A stretch of 64,000 nucleotides of DNA, from positions 30,269,083 to 30,333,082 of the forward strand of contig CM077115.1 in NCBI GenBank assembly GCA_039619475.1, in the 5' to 3' direction. Positions 35,117 through 47,179 of the stretch are shown here, one piece after another. The notes under the pieces are model-generated. The model searched no databases and was not told where the DNA came from. It saw only the letters and a list, made by a program, of their open reading frames with translations. The first letter of the stretch is position 1. The number at the start of each line of letters is the position of its first letter. Source of the DNA: Icerya purchasi (Eukaryota > Arthropoda > Insecta > Hemiptera > Monophlebidae). A program made the position numbers and the translations under genes.

Positions 35117-35993
35117 CCTTAACAATGTACGTATGTTTTAAATGTTCAAACGTTTTTTTTTTTTTAACCTATTTTATTTTACATTTTAAATTTAAAAAAT
35201 TCTCGCGTTCAAATCACAGTCTGTGCATTTTGCTAACAATCCGCCGATTATTTTATTCTTAGAAAAAAAAAGAAGGAGATTCGTACATTCTACCGTGCGA
35301 GATCATTTGTTTTTATTCTTTATTTTCATTCATTTTAAAAAGATTTATAATATAAATTCTTTTAGGATTTTCTGTACTCAAACTAGAATCGAATACGTAT
35401 GTAATTAATTACGAAATATCATTTGAAAATGTTCTCGGCAGTAATCGTACACGGTGACGACATATAAGCAGTCTGCATTGCACGAGTTATGTTATGAGCG
35501 ATAATACAACGTTTAATCTTAGATACGGGAAAACGGATGAAAGAAAACTCGCCGAGTGCATTTCATTTGTTCTGTAGTTTTCGGCAGAAGTGAAAAAGCC
35601 ACTTTTTTTCCGTAAACTGGTTAAACAGAAGGAATACTAATAGAGACAGTATGATGTAATGAAAAATCGCCCGGTAACAATATGTGTTTGTATCGGGGGA
35701 AATTTCTTTTGCTGTCAAATATGGAGCTCCGTCATCAATAAAATATGAAATCCAGTGGCCGCTAGTGCTCTGCTTGTGCCTAGTGTAAGTCAGATAAATG
35801 ACTTTGAAGATGTTTCGAAATTAAAGCGAGTCATCGGTATTTCCGAATCAGCGAGGTAATAAATTTATCTGATTTTCGTTTTCTCTTACGAGTAAGTCAT
35901 TTATAATGCATCCTGTTCACGCACATCATTGTCCTTTAGCGTGCATTATTCGTTGTGTGGTTTTTCTCGTTCGCTAATTTCTTACGGTTTTAG
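35117..35993. other. Sequence between LINE and candidate exon
   Basis: AT-rich to about 35,400, then less repetitive. A possible splice donor CTAGTGTAAGTCAG lies at about 35,778-35,791. No transposon protein is readable. Confidence 0.3.
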
Positions 35994-36188
35994 TTTTGCA
36001 CGTGTCAATTGAAGGAGGTAAATACTGCAATGTGAGAGGAAGGTTTAGTGTAAAATACAACCAAGATGGGCCCTAACCGCGGGGTTATCAGTTCAAAAGT
36101 AAAACGGGCAGTGTACTATACATGTTGGAAAATTAAAAAGCTATTTGTTCGAATGGCAGACTATTACCAGGAAACAACGAAGTACATG
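35994..36188 (+). CDS. Candidate host-gene coding exon (unknown protein)
   Basis: An ATG at 36,066 in good initiation context (CCAAGATGG) opens a frame reading MGPNRGVISSKVKRAVYYTC, then WKIKKLFVRMADYYQETTKY and M. The frame meets a plausible splice donor ATG/GTAATA at 36,189, after which the composition changes to intron-like. A pyrimidine-containing acceptor (TTCTTACGGTTTTAG) precedes 35,994. The basic, aromatic peptide has no domain I recognise. It lies in a stretch free of recognisable transposons. No second exon was found, so this remains a weak candidate. A chance frame is possible. Confidence 0.25.
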
Positions 36189-36263
36189 GTAATATTTGTA
36201 CCCTTTCTGTACGGTTTTTCGTATCATTATTTTCTGACGATGATTCCGCGAGATTTTCACTGA

Positions 36264-36937
36264 TACACTGGTACAGCTGAGTGGCTCTTTGTCGATCCTA
36301 ACATGTTTTTTTTTTTCTCTTCTTTTCCTATTCGTCAGTTCAACAGACGGTTTGCAGAAATGCGAGAGCGGTGTTAAGTTTTTCGGTCAAAATTTTACGA
36401 TTACTGATTTCGCCTTCTTCAATAACCTTGTTAGACGACGATAGTCGCGAATGACAGGGCAAACAACGTCGAGGTTTTTTTATTAATATTATCCTCAATT
36501 AAAGACTGGGCCGAACGCTTAACCCGTTCGCGACCCACAAACGACTCTCCCTTTCCGCCCTTGTAGGTTTATTGAAACAAAGATCATGTTTCGGTCAAAA
36601 TATCGTTAATTTTAAAATAAAATTTCGACGTTGCTCCGTAAAATTTTTTCATTTTCAATTTGTCGAGCAATAATTGCACGTATTTTACGGCTGTAAATTG
36701 ACTGCTAAAAAGGGTAACTTGAAGTGTCAGGTTGTGTTAGCCGAAAGATTCCATTAAGTGATTTCATCTGTCAGAGAACTCGAAGGAAGCGATAATTAAC
36801 GCAAAATAAGAAAAATTCAGTTCTCAGTTTACGTTTCAACATACAGTAGATGTTTAAAAATAGTTTTAAAGAAAATGTCGACTTTAAGATTTACTCTAAA
36901 GATTTAATAAAAATACCACTATTGGATGGGTTATATT
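36264..36937. other. No recognised gene
   Basis: Possible intron or intergenic sequence between the candidate exon and the Mutator-like element. Nothing further was identified. Confidence 0.35.
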
Positions 36938-39265
36938 AAAGGGCTAGGGGCAATCAGAGGCACGAAAAAACAAGTGTTTTTAATAATTTTTTTTTATCAG
37001 TAATTTTATTTATTTTATAAAAGTAACAATACTACATCATTATGTCATGTTTCAATTTGATTTCACCCAAATTAAAAAAAAAAAAAATTAATTATATAAA
37101 AAGTTATCGCTATATGTGTCGACCCCTGTTCCACAAGTAGCCCTTTGCGGTGACCACCATAACTTCTCAACAGCTCACCTAAAATCACTCAAATAAAAAA
37201 AAAATTAGTATTTTAATAGTTAATCTAGTGCCTGATCGAAGCTTTTTTTTTTTTTTTTTTTTTTGAAAATAAACAAAATGGCGGCCTCAGACAATTTACT
37301 CTCGAATTTTCCGAAAAAAGCAACAGTAAATTGTTTATAAAAAATCGATTTTTTGGAAAAAAAATAAATCCTTCGATCAGTCACTAATTTAACATGTTTT
37401 AAAAAAGTTGTATAAATTTCATTCAAATCCACCGAGCGGTTTTTGAATGACAGAGGTCACCGACCTTAAAAACATAGTTTTGAGAAAAACGCGTTTAAAG
37501 TTTTACACACTCGATTTATGTATAGAAAGAGGAATCATTTGATCACTTAGACCGAGTCATCTATTCCTGGGCCATATAATAATTCTTCAGCCGATGTAGA
37601 AGCTTCCGAAATATCGATTTGCTGTTGTCTACGTTGCATTCTGCCTTCTCGAGTGTTATCGTTAGCGCACTTATCTGCCACCTTCATACGGGCAGCATCC
37701 ATTTTTTCGGCATACCGATTAGGATTGGGCCCACCATTTAATCTCAGTGTATTCATAATTATCAATAACGAATGTGTACCTTCATTAAATATACCAGTAG
37801 CAATGTATGAAGGAATTTGTACGATGGTATAACTAGTATTTATAGTTTTGGGGCATATTTTCTACGCTAGTTGATTAAACCTTTCATTATTGTTTTGATT
37901 AAATCCACCGACATATTTTAAGAGTAAGTTGTCACGACGCAGGTCGTTGGTTCGATGACCTTTAAAACATCGGGAGGTGTAAGGAAGCAAAATCTTGAGT
38001 GTAAGTATCAAGTTCTCCATGCGCTTCAGAGCGCTGGTAAGAGCACCAGGAATCTTCGCCTTTTGGACACATATTGTGATTTGGATGGTCATCGGTTGAG
38101 TCGTAGTGATAAAATGTCGTCACACTTCTCGTATTCAGCTGTATTTATTTTGTTCTTTTAATATTCACATTGTTTACAATATGCACTTTTAATATTTAAA
38201 TCGAGAATTTTACCGATAAAATAATCATTATAGAAGAAACTCCAAATGAAGATGTATATTCACGCTTGTGCCATGTTCCATCCCCAGATACAGTCAATTC
38301 ATTCGTATCTGTTGATTGCCTTCGTTCGTTCACAGCTTTTTTCAACAAAGATTCTGCGACAGCTGTACTACAATCTAATATTTGCTTTAATAATATTGTA
38401 TAAGTGTTTTTATCTAAAAATGACGGCATGTCCATTAGACCACAAAACTTTCGCATTCCTTCAAATCCTATTCCTAGTATTTTCATTACTAATATAAAAC
38501 GTCTATTTGTTTCATACGAATGCCCGACGAAAGAACAGGAAGGAATTCATTTACACAATTGTCACACGAAACTAGAATTTTAAATCCCAGACCATGCGTG
38601 CTTGCTGTTTGAAATTTAACATTTCCTTTACACTTTTTACACTTAACAATACTTGAAATAGCATTAAATACCATAATAAAGTTAATAATTCTAAATTCAG
38701 TACTACTATCTTCGGGTACATCTTCTTTTCAGTGTGCTCCGTTTCAATCTTTTAGATGACGTACTGCTAATACTTTCATCACGTTCCGCTGTTTTCGGAT
38801 TGAAAACATTTTTCCTTTTAACGAGACGCGATTTACGAAAGTTCTTAGAGCTCCGAAGTTCTCTCGAACCTTTTGCAGAATCACATCCCAAGATAAATTA
38901 TTCGAGATAATTTTTTTAAACGCTCAACTATTGACTGCTCACTGCAACTACCACAAGCGGCATACTGATGACAAACAAATAACTTTCAGTATTTTTACAA
39001 CCTAAAATTTGTAAATATATACTCGTATCTGAGTGTATAATAACAAACAATCTATGACAATAGAACCCGAAAAATCGGTCGTCTACCGCTGCCGCCAACT
39101 ACCTGCTCTCGAGCGTTAAAGTGACCCGCCGTTCATCGTTGAATAACTCGAAAAGTATTCGTTGGATTCTCTTGAAATTTTCAGAGAATATTTTAATTAT
39201 ACTTTGAGAAAATGCAAACAAAAAAAAAACCGTTTTTTTGAAAATTCTGACTGCCTAGGCCCCTT
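36938..39265 (-). mobile_element. Mutator-like DNA transposon, full footprint
   Basis: Terminal regions match as an imperfect inverted repeat: the left reads TTAAAGGGCTAGGGGCAATC followed by AGAGGC and an A-rich stretch; the right, inverted, reads TTAAGGGGCCTAGGCAGTCA followed by GA and an A-rich stretch. Between them lies a decayed minus-strand transposase (37,547-38,891). Total length is about 2.3 kb. I could not settle the TSD because the exact ends are uncertain. Confidence 0.6.
37547..38891 (-). pseudogene. Mutator-like transposase domain protein, decayed
   Basis: The minus strand gives, in order, a basic N-terminus (38,891: KNFRKSRLVKRKNVFNPKTA), a zinc-ribbon-like segment (CKKCKGNVKF...CDNCV, about 38,560-38,650), then LGIGFEGMRKFCGLMDMPSF and the signature TVSGDGTWHKREYTSSFGV near 38,240-38,310. 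Later segments read a CPKGEDSWC-like pair near 38,060, LLLKYVGGFNQNNNERFNQL near 37,870-37,930, and a C-terminus ending DDSV at 37,547. The order and motifs (DGTWxKRG, YCxxC, CPxGxDSWCxY, NExFN) match proteins annotated with the Mutator-like transposase domain in insects. At least four frame breaks make it inactive. Confidence 0.7.
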
Positions 39266-39700
39266 AATTACGTTATTATAAGATTGGGCCGATAAAAACA
39301 AACAAATATTTCTAGCTATTTGATTCGAAATTGCCGGCATAATTTAATAGTCAAAGATGGAAAGCGGCTATAATTCTGATGACATATTTGTCACCGAGAA
39401 TATCTCTCATGTGTACTCAAAAAAAGTCTTCCAACCAATTCCTCACGCACATCGCAAATAACATGTGAAGTAGACGCAGTTATTAAAATAACTACAATTA
39501 AAGAAACGTAGATTTAACTTCAAAAAGGCGAACTGAAACGGATTCAGTAGTGAATTAGATGAGATAATCAGGAACATACCATCAGCAGTTGAAGAATACT
39601 CTGTTCCAGCCGTTAAAAGTATTTCTAAGAAATGTATTCGTTGCGTGGGGTGCGGACGATATATATTTTCTTGGTACGACGAGAGCAAGTATCCAAAAGC
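39266..39700. other. No recognised gene
   Basis: Short interval between the Mutator-like element and the next LINE. No feature was seen. Confidence 0.4.
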
Positions 39701-41585
39701 GATAGGAAAATTATGTTAAGAAATTTCATGAGAATCCGTTTAATGACGAAGTGATAAAAATGTTTTTAGAAATTGCCGAAGAGATAGCTGAAGAAAGGAG
39801 AAACGATTGGAATAGAATTAGTCAAAAATTTAGACTTTAGTAAGGATAGCCGACAAGCGTGGAAACTGTTGAAGAAACTAAATGGCGATAATGCACGTAC
39901 TACTGTCGTACCAAATATTACAGCTAATCAAATCACGCATCAGCTTCTGGTGAATGGAAAATCGATTGAGAAAGTGAAGCATAAAACGCTCCTTCAGAGC
40001 TGTCAGTTCTTCAGAGTAAATCACTTTAAGGAGCCATTCACGGAGAGCGAGGTTATAAATGCAATTAAAACAGCAAACTGAAATCGATGGAGAACGTGTG
40101 CTATACATTGAAAAAATAAAATATTTTGGAAGAGACATAAGAACCTGGCTACTGAAGATGTTTTAACAATCGCACTGACAGAATGAGAATACCAAATCTA
40201 CGGCGAAAAGTTCACATTATCGCCTTGTTAAAGTCATGAAAGAACGCAAATGACCCTTAAAGAAACGATAGATCCGTACCACTGTTATGTCACCTGTATA
40301 AAATATGCGAAAGAGAGAAACGATTAATGGTAAGACCGCAACAGGTTGGTTTCAGATCAGGGTGTGGTGTCGTGTATTGGACTAATTTTACACCGGATGC
40401 AGCATATCGAAACCGATTTCGGGAACAACAAAATAACTGGGGCAGTTTTCGTAGATCTAACTGTGGCCTTTGATGCCATCTTTTATCGAGAATTTGTTAA
40501 CAAGGGGTTTACCAGACGACTAACAATTTTAAGTTCGCCAAAACTGTCCAAATATTGCTTAAAGATAGATGATACTGTGCGACACAAATAATGGGAGAAA
40601 CAGTGCCTGGAGGAAAGAGAAGAATGGGTTGTTTCAAGAGCTCCTGCTCTGTTCAATATTTTTATATAAATGATCAACCGATAGGCCAATACACAAAAAA
40701 ATGACGACCTCGCTTTAACAGGGTACAAGGCAAAACTTTTGAAAAAGTTGAAAAAACCTTAAACAGCGAAATAGAAGAACTCGATAAATGCTACACAAAA
40801 TGAATCAACTGAAACCAAACTCAGTAAAAACTCAGACCTGTGTGTTCCACCTTCGTAATCGTGTGAGGCGAATCGTCAGTTAAAAATCAAACGGAGTAAC
40901 ACGAAATTAGAACATGCAGATAATTCCAAGTATCTCGCCGTCACTCTTGATCGTTCGCTAAAGGCATTGTGGAGACACGAAAAAAATGAATCTTATGTGC
41001 AGAACAAATCTTATTCACAATTTTAGCTGGCAGCAGTTGAGGAGGAGTATTTCGAATTTCGGCCATACTGTTTCTCCTGTATGGCGGAATGCGCATGTCG
41101 GGTATGGAATTGTTGCACACACGCTAAAAAAGTCAATATCGCCCTGAATGAAGCACGTATAGAAAGTAGTTACTGGTTGTCTCAGACCAAGGCAAATAGG
41201 ACATCTATATGAACTAAGCGGCGTTACACCATTGAATATCAGGTTGGATGTAGCGGCAAAGAATGAAAAGTGGAAAACATCTGATGATGACAATCGTCAC
41301 TTACTCTATGGCTACTTGAAACTTGCCGGTAGCAGACTAAAATCTAGACGAAATTTTCTGACGTTAGTTGAAGAGCCAACGAATCGAGACAGCATCGAAA
41401 GATTCTCAGTTTGGAATTCCGGTGCAGTGAATGTACCGCCAGTAGGCAGTGACCTGAACTATACCTCGTGGAAAATTAAGCGGTACAGCGTGTACAAGAT
41501 TACACTTACACAGGTGGGTGATGGCTGTCGCAAGATGTGGATGATAGGCAAGTGTTACGTCGGATTTCGTGTCAGTCGTATCATC
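39701..41585 (+). pseudogene. Decayed LINE ORF2 (CR1/Daphne-like RT)
   Basis: The plus strand reads the pre-RT linker (DSRQAWKLLKKLNGDNARTT, ITHQLLVNGKSIEKVKHKT near 39,850-40,000, then FKEPFTESEVINAIKTAN). After a disrupted gap, the RT fingers read QQVGFRSGCGVV, HIETDFGNNKITGAVFVDLT and VAFDA near 40,340-40,480. A decayed NIF..NDQPI and DDLAL region follows near 40,655-40,715, then post-RT pieces (KYLAVTLDRSL near 40,930, VNIALNEA near 41,135, VAAKNEKWKTSDDDNRH near 41,250, SRLKSRRNFL near 41,330). The TGAVFVDLTAAYDTV-like block is typical of a common insect LINE group. Stops and frameshifts are frequent. A SINE follows immediately. Confidence 0.7.
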
Positions 41586-41589
41586 GGAG

Positions 41590-42003
41590 TGTCTTCCCAT
41601 TTAGGACTTGGCAGTCAAGTTGCTAGAGCGCCTGGCTTCCGTTGCGCAGGTCTCGGGTTCGATCCCGGGCGACGATAGAAGTTATTAAGAGAAATTAAAA
41701 TGAAATAGCCGCTAATAGAATCATATGGAAGGCAACGGCAAGCATGCATACGGCCACATGCGCGTTAATTAACGTATAGAGTAGGCACACGCGGGACCGC
41801 ATTGATAACAAGCGATTATTAATTTCGAGTGTAGTCTTGCGTCTACACTATCGTCTTCATTATTAACTATTACCATGAAAACCTGGCGGCAGCAGGTATA
41901 AAATGCATCTCCTAATTTGCCTGGCCAGCACATTAAGCCAATTTATTCCGAAAGGGATTGCCTACACCCAGCAGTGGGCTGATATGGGCATATCGAAGAT
42001 ATT
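41590..42003 (+). mobile_element. tRNA-derived SINE, near full length
   Basis: The head has an A-box-like CAAGTTGCTAGAGCGC and a B-box GGTTCGATCCC (41,655-41,665). The body includes ATAGCCGCTAATAGAATCAT and GGCAACGGCAAGCATGCATA, shared with the copy at 56.5 kb. The 3' part holds GCCTACACCCAGCAGTGGGC (41,960-41,979), a motif resembling the conserved 3' end of RTE-type LINEs in insects (CCCAGCAGTGGG). This suggests the SINE borrows an RTE tail for mobilisation. It is transcribed by RNA polymerase III if active. Ends are approximate, and no certain TSD was found. Confidence 0.7.
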
Positions 42004-44188
42004 AGGGGACTTTGTAATTTAGAATATTAATTTGTCGTTTTTGTATGTAAATAAATTACACGATCTTCTAAGGTACAAGTGCACTCTTTTAATGCACGCG
42101 GAAATACATACCACGGTTTGTCGTAATTTTTACTTTGGATATCGGGGAAAAAAAACGAAGTTTGATAAGACTTATGTTTATCTAAACTGATTATTACATT
42201 TATTCCATTATACGATGTACGGGTGGAATTACGATACAACAAAACTCGGAACGTCTTCTTGATGGTGACCATCGTGTAGGTACAATGCCCCCCCCCGCCG
42301 TGGAAAAATTGGGAGGAAAAGAAGAAAGTACTGGTGGCGATGGCGGGCGGTTATCTAGACAATAATTTGGGGCTTTACATTTAAATTTCAAAAGTTTCTC
42401 CCGTGTACATCGCATAAATGACAGTAGTAGTAGATTGTTTTGGAATAACTTATAAATTGCGGAATTGTCAGAGATCGCCAAATAAAGAAACTTCTCTCAG
42501 CATTAGAACGTATTAATTTGGAATCCCGGGATTTGACGTTATTTTGGTAGAATGGAAGAATTGAAGTGGGCAAGAGAAATGTTTACGCAGTAATAAAGAA
42601 AGAGAGAAGTTTTGAAGATCAAACTGTTAGAGGTATAGAGAGGAGTTGCGGCGAAAAATCGTTTTACGGAATTCTAGCGCGAATCCGGGAAATAAATGAA
42701 CGCGCGTATCAGCGGATTTGTCATCGTGTATAGTTAAATGAAAGAAAGAAGAGAAATCTGTAATTTTTCTAGACGGTTACGTGTCTTTTTCAATTTTCTT
42801 TAAACCTGTCCGTAGGATAAAATAATTCAATTTCATTTTATTGTGAATGTTCGAGCGCTACCGATTTAGGGGACTTTCCGTTATTTTCGGCGCACATTGC
42901 ATCGTAGCGGAGATAAAAAATAAATAAAAAAAAATCAATGCCCGGCGTCGACCGAATCATCGTTTCGCTAGCTCGGTGATAGTATACGTTTCTCATAAAA
43001 ATAGCTTTTGACCTAGGTCGGAACCGGCTTTTCTGGCCAGTGCGATTACGAATATATGTTACATTTGATTGCGGGCAAATAGCAGTTTATAAGGATTCGT
43101 AGACGATGTTTCTTCAGTCACCGATTACTATTGCGGCAGCCACCGAGGGGACGGACAGTGAGCATTAACGTCGGGCAAGCTACGGTGTGTACCCCGAGTA
43201 TAACGAAACTTATCACAGCAAGAGATTCGCTTGCTAAATGCTCGCAATAAAAACGCTCGCAATAAACGGATTAAAAACGTGATGGTAGATTAAAGAGTGT
43301 TCAAAGAAGTCGGTTAATATGGGGGGTGGGTGTTATGCGATACTTCACAGAAGCGTAAAACGCAGCCTATTTTTACGTGAAAAAAAAAAAAGAAACCAAT
43401 TAAACTAGAACTTCCGCGGCTTTTGAGGAGTACATTGTAAGACGAATACTTCTGGACCAGGCGTGGAATGTGACATAACTACTTTTTTGTTTTAGGAAAT
43501 ACACAAAGGTCGATCACAAATCGAACAGAATGTTAATTAACGCGGTTGAATTTGAAGCATAACTCTATTCCTTCAAAAGAGACCGGCAAACATTTTTGTT
43601 CGCTTACAACTGTTTACGATTTGATCAGGTGTTGTAATAATAGCAAAGCCCCGGCGCTTATGAAACACTTCATTTTTATTACGGCTGTAATTTTTCGTTG
43701 AATGCACTTTTTTCTTTATTTACTTTTTTTGAGTTCCCAGTTGTGAACGTTAAGCCAACGCGAATGCAATTTTCCTATATTCTTCATCTGAAGAATTGAG
43801 ATCCGAAATGGTCCTGGCCGAACGAAATATCGCAGCCTAAGCAACTACGTTACGATGGCTGTCGACTATATGTACACCTACCAACTCTGATGATCGCTTT
43901 CACCGATAGAGACGACGGTAGAGTTTTATTTTTCGGCCATGCACGACGACGAATGGTTGGAAAATGAAACGTTTTGCGTTTTTTCTCAACTTAATTAAAC
44001 GGATAAAACCCGAACGATTACAAAAAAATATTCCGCGCATTTTCGGCGTACTGCCGATCATTTATTGGTAAATTTTCTCGATAAATATTATATAGGTATA
44101 AATTAATTATGCCATTCTTACGCGGGGGGTAACAAGAAAATCCTGCAACGGCTTTTGCTTTACAGAAAAGCGATATGGGTCATGGCTG

Positions 44189-44222
<34 letters not shown>

Positions 44223-45689
44223 TAGAAGAATAACGTAACCGTTTGAGCTTTATAATTATTACAGAAGAATTATCATCTGGGGCTCTAACAGCATCGAGTT
44301 ATGTTGCACATATATATAGAAATCTGGCTAATCATGAGCTAAATTGGCACAACAGTACTGTGCATTGAATAACACTTGTGGACTCGAGAGAGAGAGAGAG
44401 AGTGGCTAGAACGTCTTCATCATATTCTGAATTTACTGTGAACAAGTTTCGAATACACGGGCTATAGTAGGAGGAAACGTTCCACACCATCCTCGAGTGC
44501 TTCTTCTTCGGCTTCTACAGGCTACTTATGCTTGCGTTCGAGAGTCACATACCGCGAAACCGAATTCTTTTAATAATGATTTTTCAGGCGCTTTTAATTA
44601 ATGTTCTAGAGACTAAAAGCGGAGCGAATAAAGTCCAAAATCACGCGTTACTTCCACATATCTAACGTCGTGCATTCATCTTATGGGAGGCGCTTCATAC
44701 GTACATGTAAATATGCTAAATAAAGGAGTCAGCCTTGCAAAACTGAAAATAAAGAGCCCCTAGTTTTTCACCTACCGTTTGGAAAAGACCACACTTCACA
44801 TCGCGCTTCCACGTATGTTATAATTAACTACAGATAATAAGGAAAAGGCAAACGGGACTTTCGGCAAAAATTTAGACTTCAAAGTGGAGCCGATTATTCA
44901 TTCATGAGTTACAATTTGACGAATTAGAGAAGGAGACGAGCAATGTCAATACCGGTTTTGTAATTATTTCAACTTGGTCGTTATGAGAGAATAGGAAAAA
45001 GGCGAAAACAAAACAGGGTCACTGCTAACGAACACGCTTCATTATCAGAAGATAATTAAAACTGAAGAAAACAACAAATGCCAGAAGAAAATGCTGCGTT
45101 ACACATTGGGCAACTGCATAAGAACAGCACGGAAACCTTTCTACATCGTTCGTGGTGATAATGAGCAACTCAGCGGACCGGATTCGGTTTTAATCGGCGA
45201 GAGGGTGGTCTACGGATGTTTTTTCGTCCTTTGTCTTTGCTCACTGCTCCGAAAGTAAACTTTTAATTGGTTTCCCATATTAAAGAGGTTTGTACTTGGT
45301 GAACTTTCATTGCATTTTTCATTTAATATTTTTAACGTTCGTCAGCAGCAAAACCGGAGAGCAGCTTTATTCGTTAATTAACGTAGCTCGCAGACTATTT
45401 TAAAATAGTCTGCTGAACATGCTGGCTGCGGTCATCACTCTTCTGCGCGACCCTGCGCACGAAAAAGAAGAAATATCTCTATTGACTTTGCTGATTTTAT
45501 TTAATGAAAGTGTTCTCAAGAAAGATTAATTATATTGTATTGAAGCCACAAAAATATCGTATCGCTTGAAAAAGTTGAACTGTCTGTGGTCTGTTTTGGT
45601 TATTAAACAAATTTCGATGGTTTTAGTCGAAAATTTGAAAAAATTCAATTTTTATCTCCATACAATATTTATATATATATATATATGCA
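42004..45689. other. No recognised gene; palindrome and homopolymers
   Basis: Holds a poly-C run at 42,287-42,297, a poly-T run of about 30 bases at 44,189-44,219, a GA microsatellite near 44,388-44,400 and a perfect 24-bp palindrome at 45,390-45,413. Much of 42.5-45.5 kb looks single-copy with moderate GC, but no exon could be supported. Confidence 0.4.
45390..45413. repeat. Perfect 24-bp palindrome
   Basis: GCAGACTATTTT followed by its exact inverse complement AAAATAGTCTGC, with no spacer. Could be a dimeric protein site or chance. Confidence 0.6.
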
Positions 45690-46391
45690 AAGGGTGGGTT
45701 CAAAAAACAACTGCAACTACTCTCCGTACGAAGTATGGACCAAAAAACGAGTGAAATATGAAGTTTATTCTTTTTCCGACAGCAGAACAAGCGCAGAACA
45801 AGCACCATTATAGCAATAGATGCAGCTGTGTAGACGAAGTGTAGTTAAAAAATTCGCATACAGACTAAGAAATTTTGTACAAAAAATTGTTTATTCGCGC
45901 TGTCTGATTGATTCTTCGTCAGCATCCGAAGGCTCCTTCTCAATGTTCTTCGCAATACACTTACGTATCCTTTCGGGGGCCACTTTTCGAAAACCGTTTT
46001 CCGGAATTCCTCAGCTGGAATGGCCTTCAAAGCGTGCTCTCGATAGTTCTAACGACCTCCGCCCGTGTCTGAAATCTACGGCCTCGCAGCATGCGTTTTA
46101 GGGTCGGCGGGAAGAGCCAAAAATCGCATGATGCGAGGTCCGGGCTGCTTGAGAAGGCGTCCGAAGACGACGAATCAGACAGCGAATAAACAATTTGAGG
46201 TAAGAATATTTCTTAGTCTGTAAGGGAAACTCTAACTAAACTTCGTCTACATAGCTGTATTTCGCTTCGTATTGCTATAGTGGCGCTCGTTATTTGTTCT
46301 GCTATCGGAAAAAGAATGAACCTCACGTTTCGCTTGTTTTTCGACCGTACACGGAGAGAGTAGTTGCAGTTGTTTTTTGAACCCAGCCTGT
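45690..46391 (-). mobile_element. Deleted mariner-type element with long terminal inverted repeats
   Basis: Ends match inverted: left TGGGTTCAAAAAACAACTGC continuing AACTACTCTC (from 45,695), right the complement ending GAACCCA at 46,385. The similarity extends inward more than 100 bp on each side. Inside, the minus strand carries the C-terminal part of a mariner-type transposase: PDLASCDFWLFP (the third catalytic D region, near 46,130), LRGRRFQTRAEV, then LKAIPAEEFRKTVFEKWPP and a degenerate end near 45,900. The N-terminal and central parts are gone. It depends on another element for movement. Confidence 0.75.
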
Positions 46392-46439
46392 GTGTGTGTG
46401 AAGTCGAATTTAAAGAATGCGACAGTGCAGGAACTTACC

Positions 46440-47165
46440 TATTTGTAAGAGTTTATCTTCGCCAGGAAAATCTATTGATGAAGTTAAACAAAAGGGAAGC
46501 AGACGTAGTTCTATGAAGGTTTACTGTACGAGTTAAACCTTCTCCGCCCAGGCGGCTATAGTGCGCTGTTAAAATCATGTCTAGAAGATCGATCCTTTCG
46601 GGTATACTTCGGTGAAGTTAAATCTGATTTCTTTGTAATACCTGAAAGCTGTGTCTTAGGGGACCGGTATTGTGTTCACTTTATATACTCGGATATGGTA
46701 GCAGTGCTGTTAATAGAAATGCACGCAGATGACGCTGCTATCCTATATACCGGTAAAACGAAGTAGATGCTACTGATAATCTACAGGGAGAGCTATAAAT
46801 AAACTAGCTGCCCGGACAGATCTTCCGAAATTTGAGATTTAATGAAATAAAATCTACACACACGATATTTACGAAACTACTTGTAGTCTAGCGATGGTAA
46901 ACACTCTAACGATCCCCTATCCGAAATTGCGAAATACCTCAGAATGCATTTAGATACGAGATCTAGTTGAAAATCTCGTGTAAAGGTGAGAGTTGAAGAA
47001 ATGAAATTTCGTTTAAAAAATTTTTGTTTCGGTTACTTTAAATTACAGCTTAGCCTTGAAAAAAATTACTGCGCTTCATCAGCAATGAGCAGTATACAAG
47101 AGAAATTATACACACCTATACAATGCTTTGCAGATTGAAACAGTCAACGAAGTTGCCGCTTAATT
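46440..47165 (+). pseudogene. Jockey-type LINE RT fragment
   Basis: The plus strand reads LKPLL.PGGYSALLKSCLED-like text near 46,540, RSFRVYFGEVKSDFFVIPES near 46,590, and VLGDRYCVHFIYSDMVAVLL near 46,660 (ancestral SVLGP.LY..YTSD). The catalytic box follows as MHADDAAILYTGKT near 46,720. The fragment then decays into post-RT sequence by about 47,150 (IQEKLYTPIQCFAD). It lies in a large number of shifts. No 3' tail was identified, and a hAT element begins next to it. Confidence 0.65.
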
Positions 47166-47179
47166 TACTTCAAAGCACC

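Noticed and set aside
41940..42003. Possible TSD around the SINE (TTAGGAC-like against TTAGGGGAC-like)
   Set aside because: The two sequences differ in length and content, too weak for a target-site duplication.
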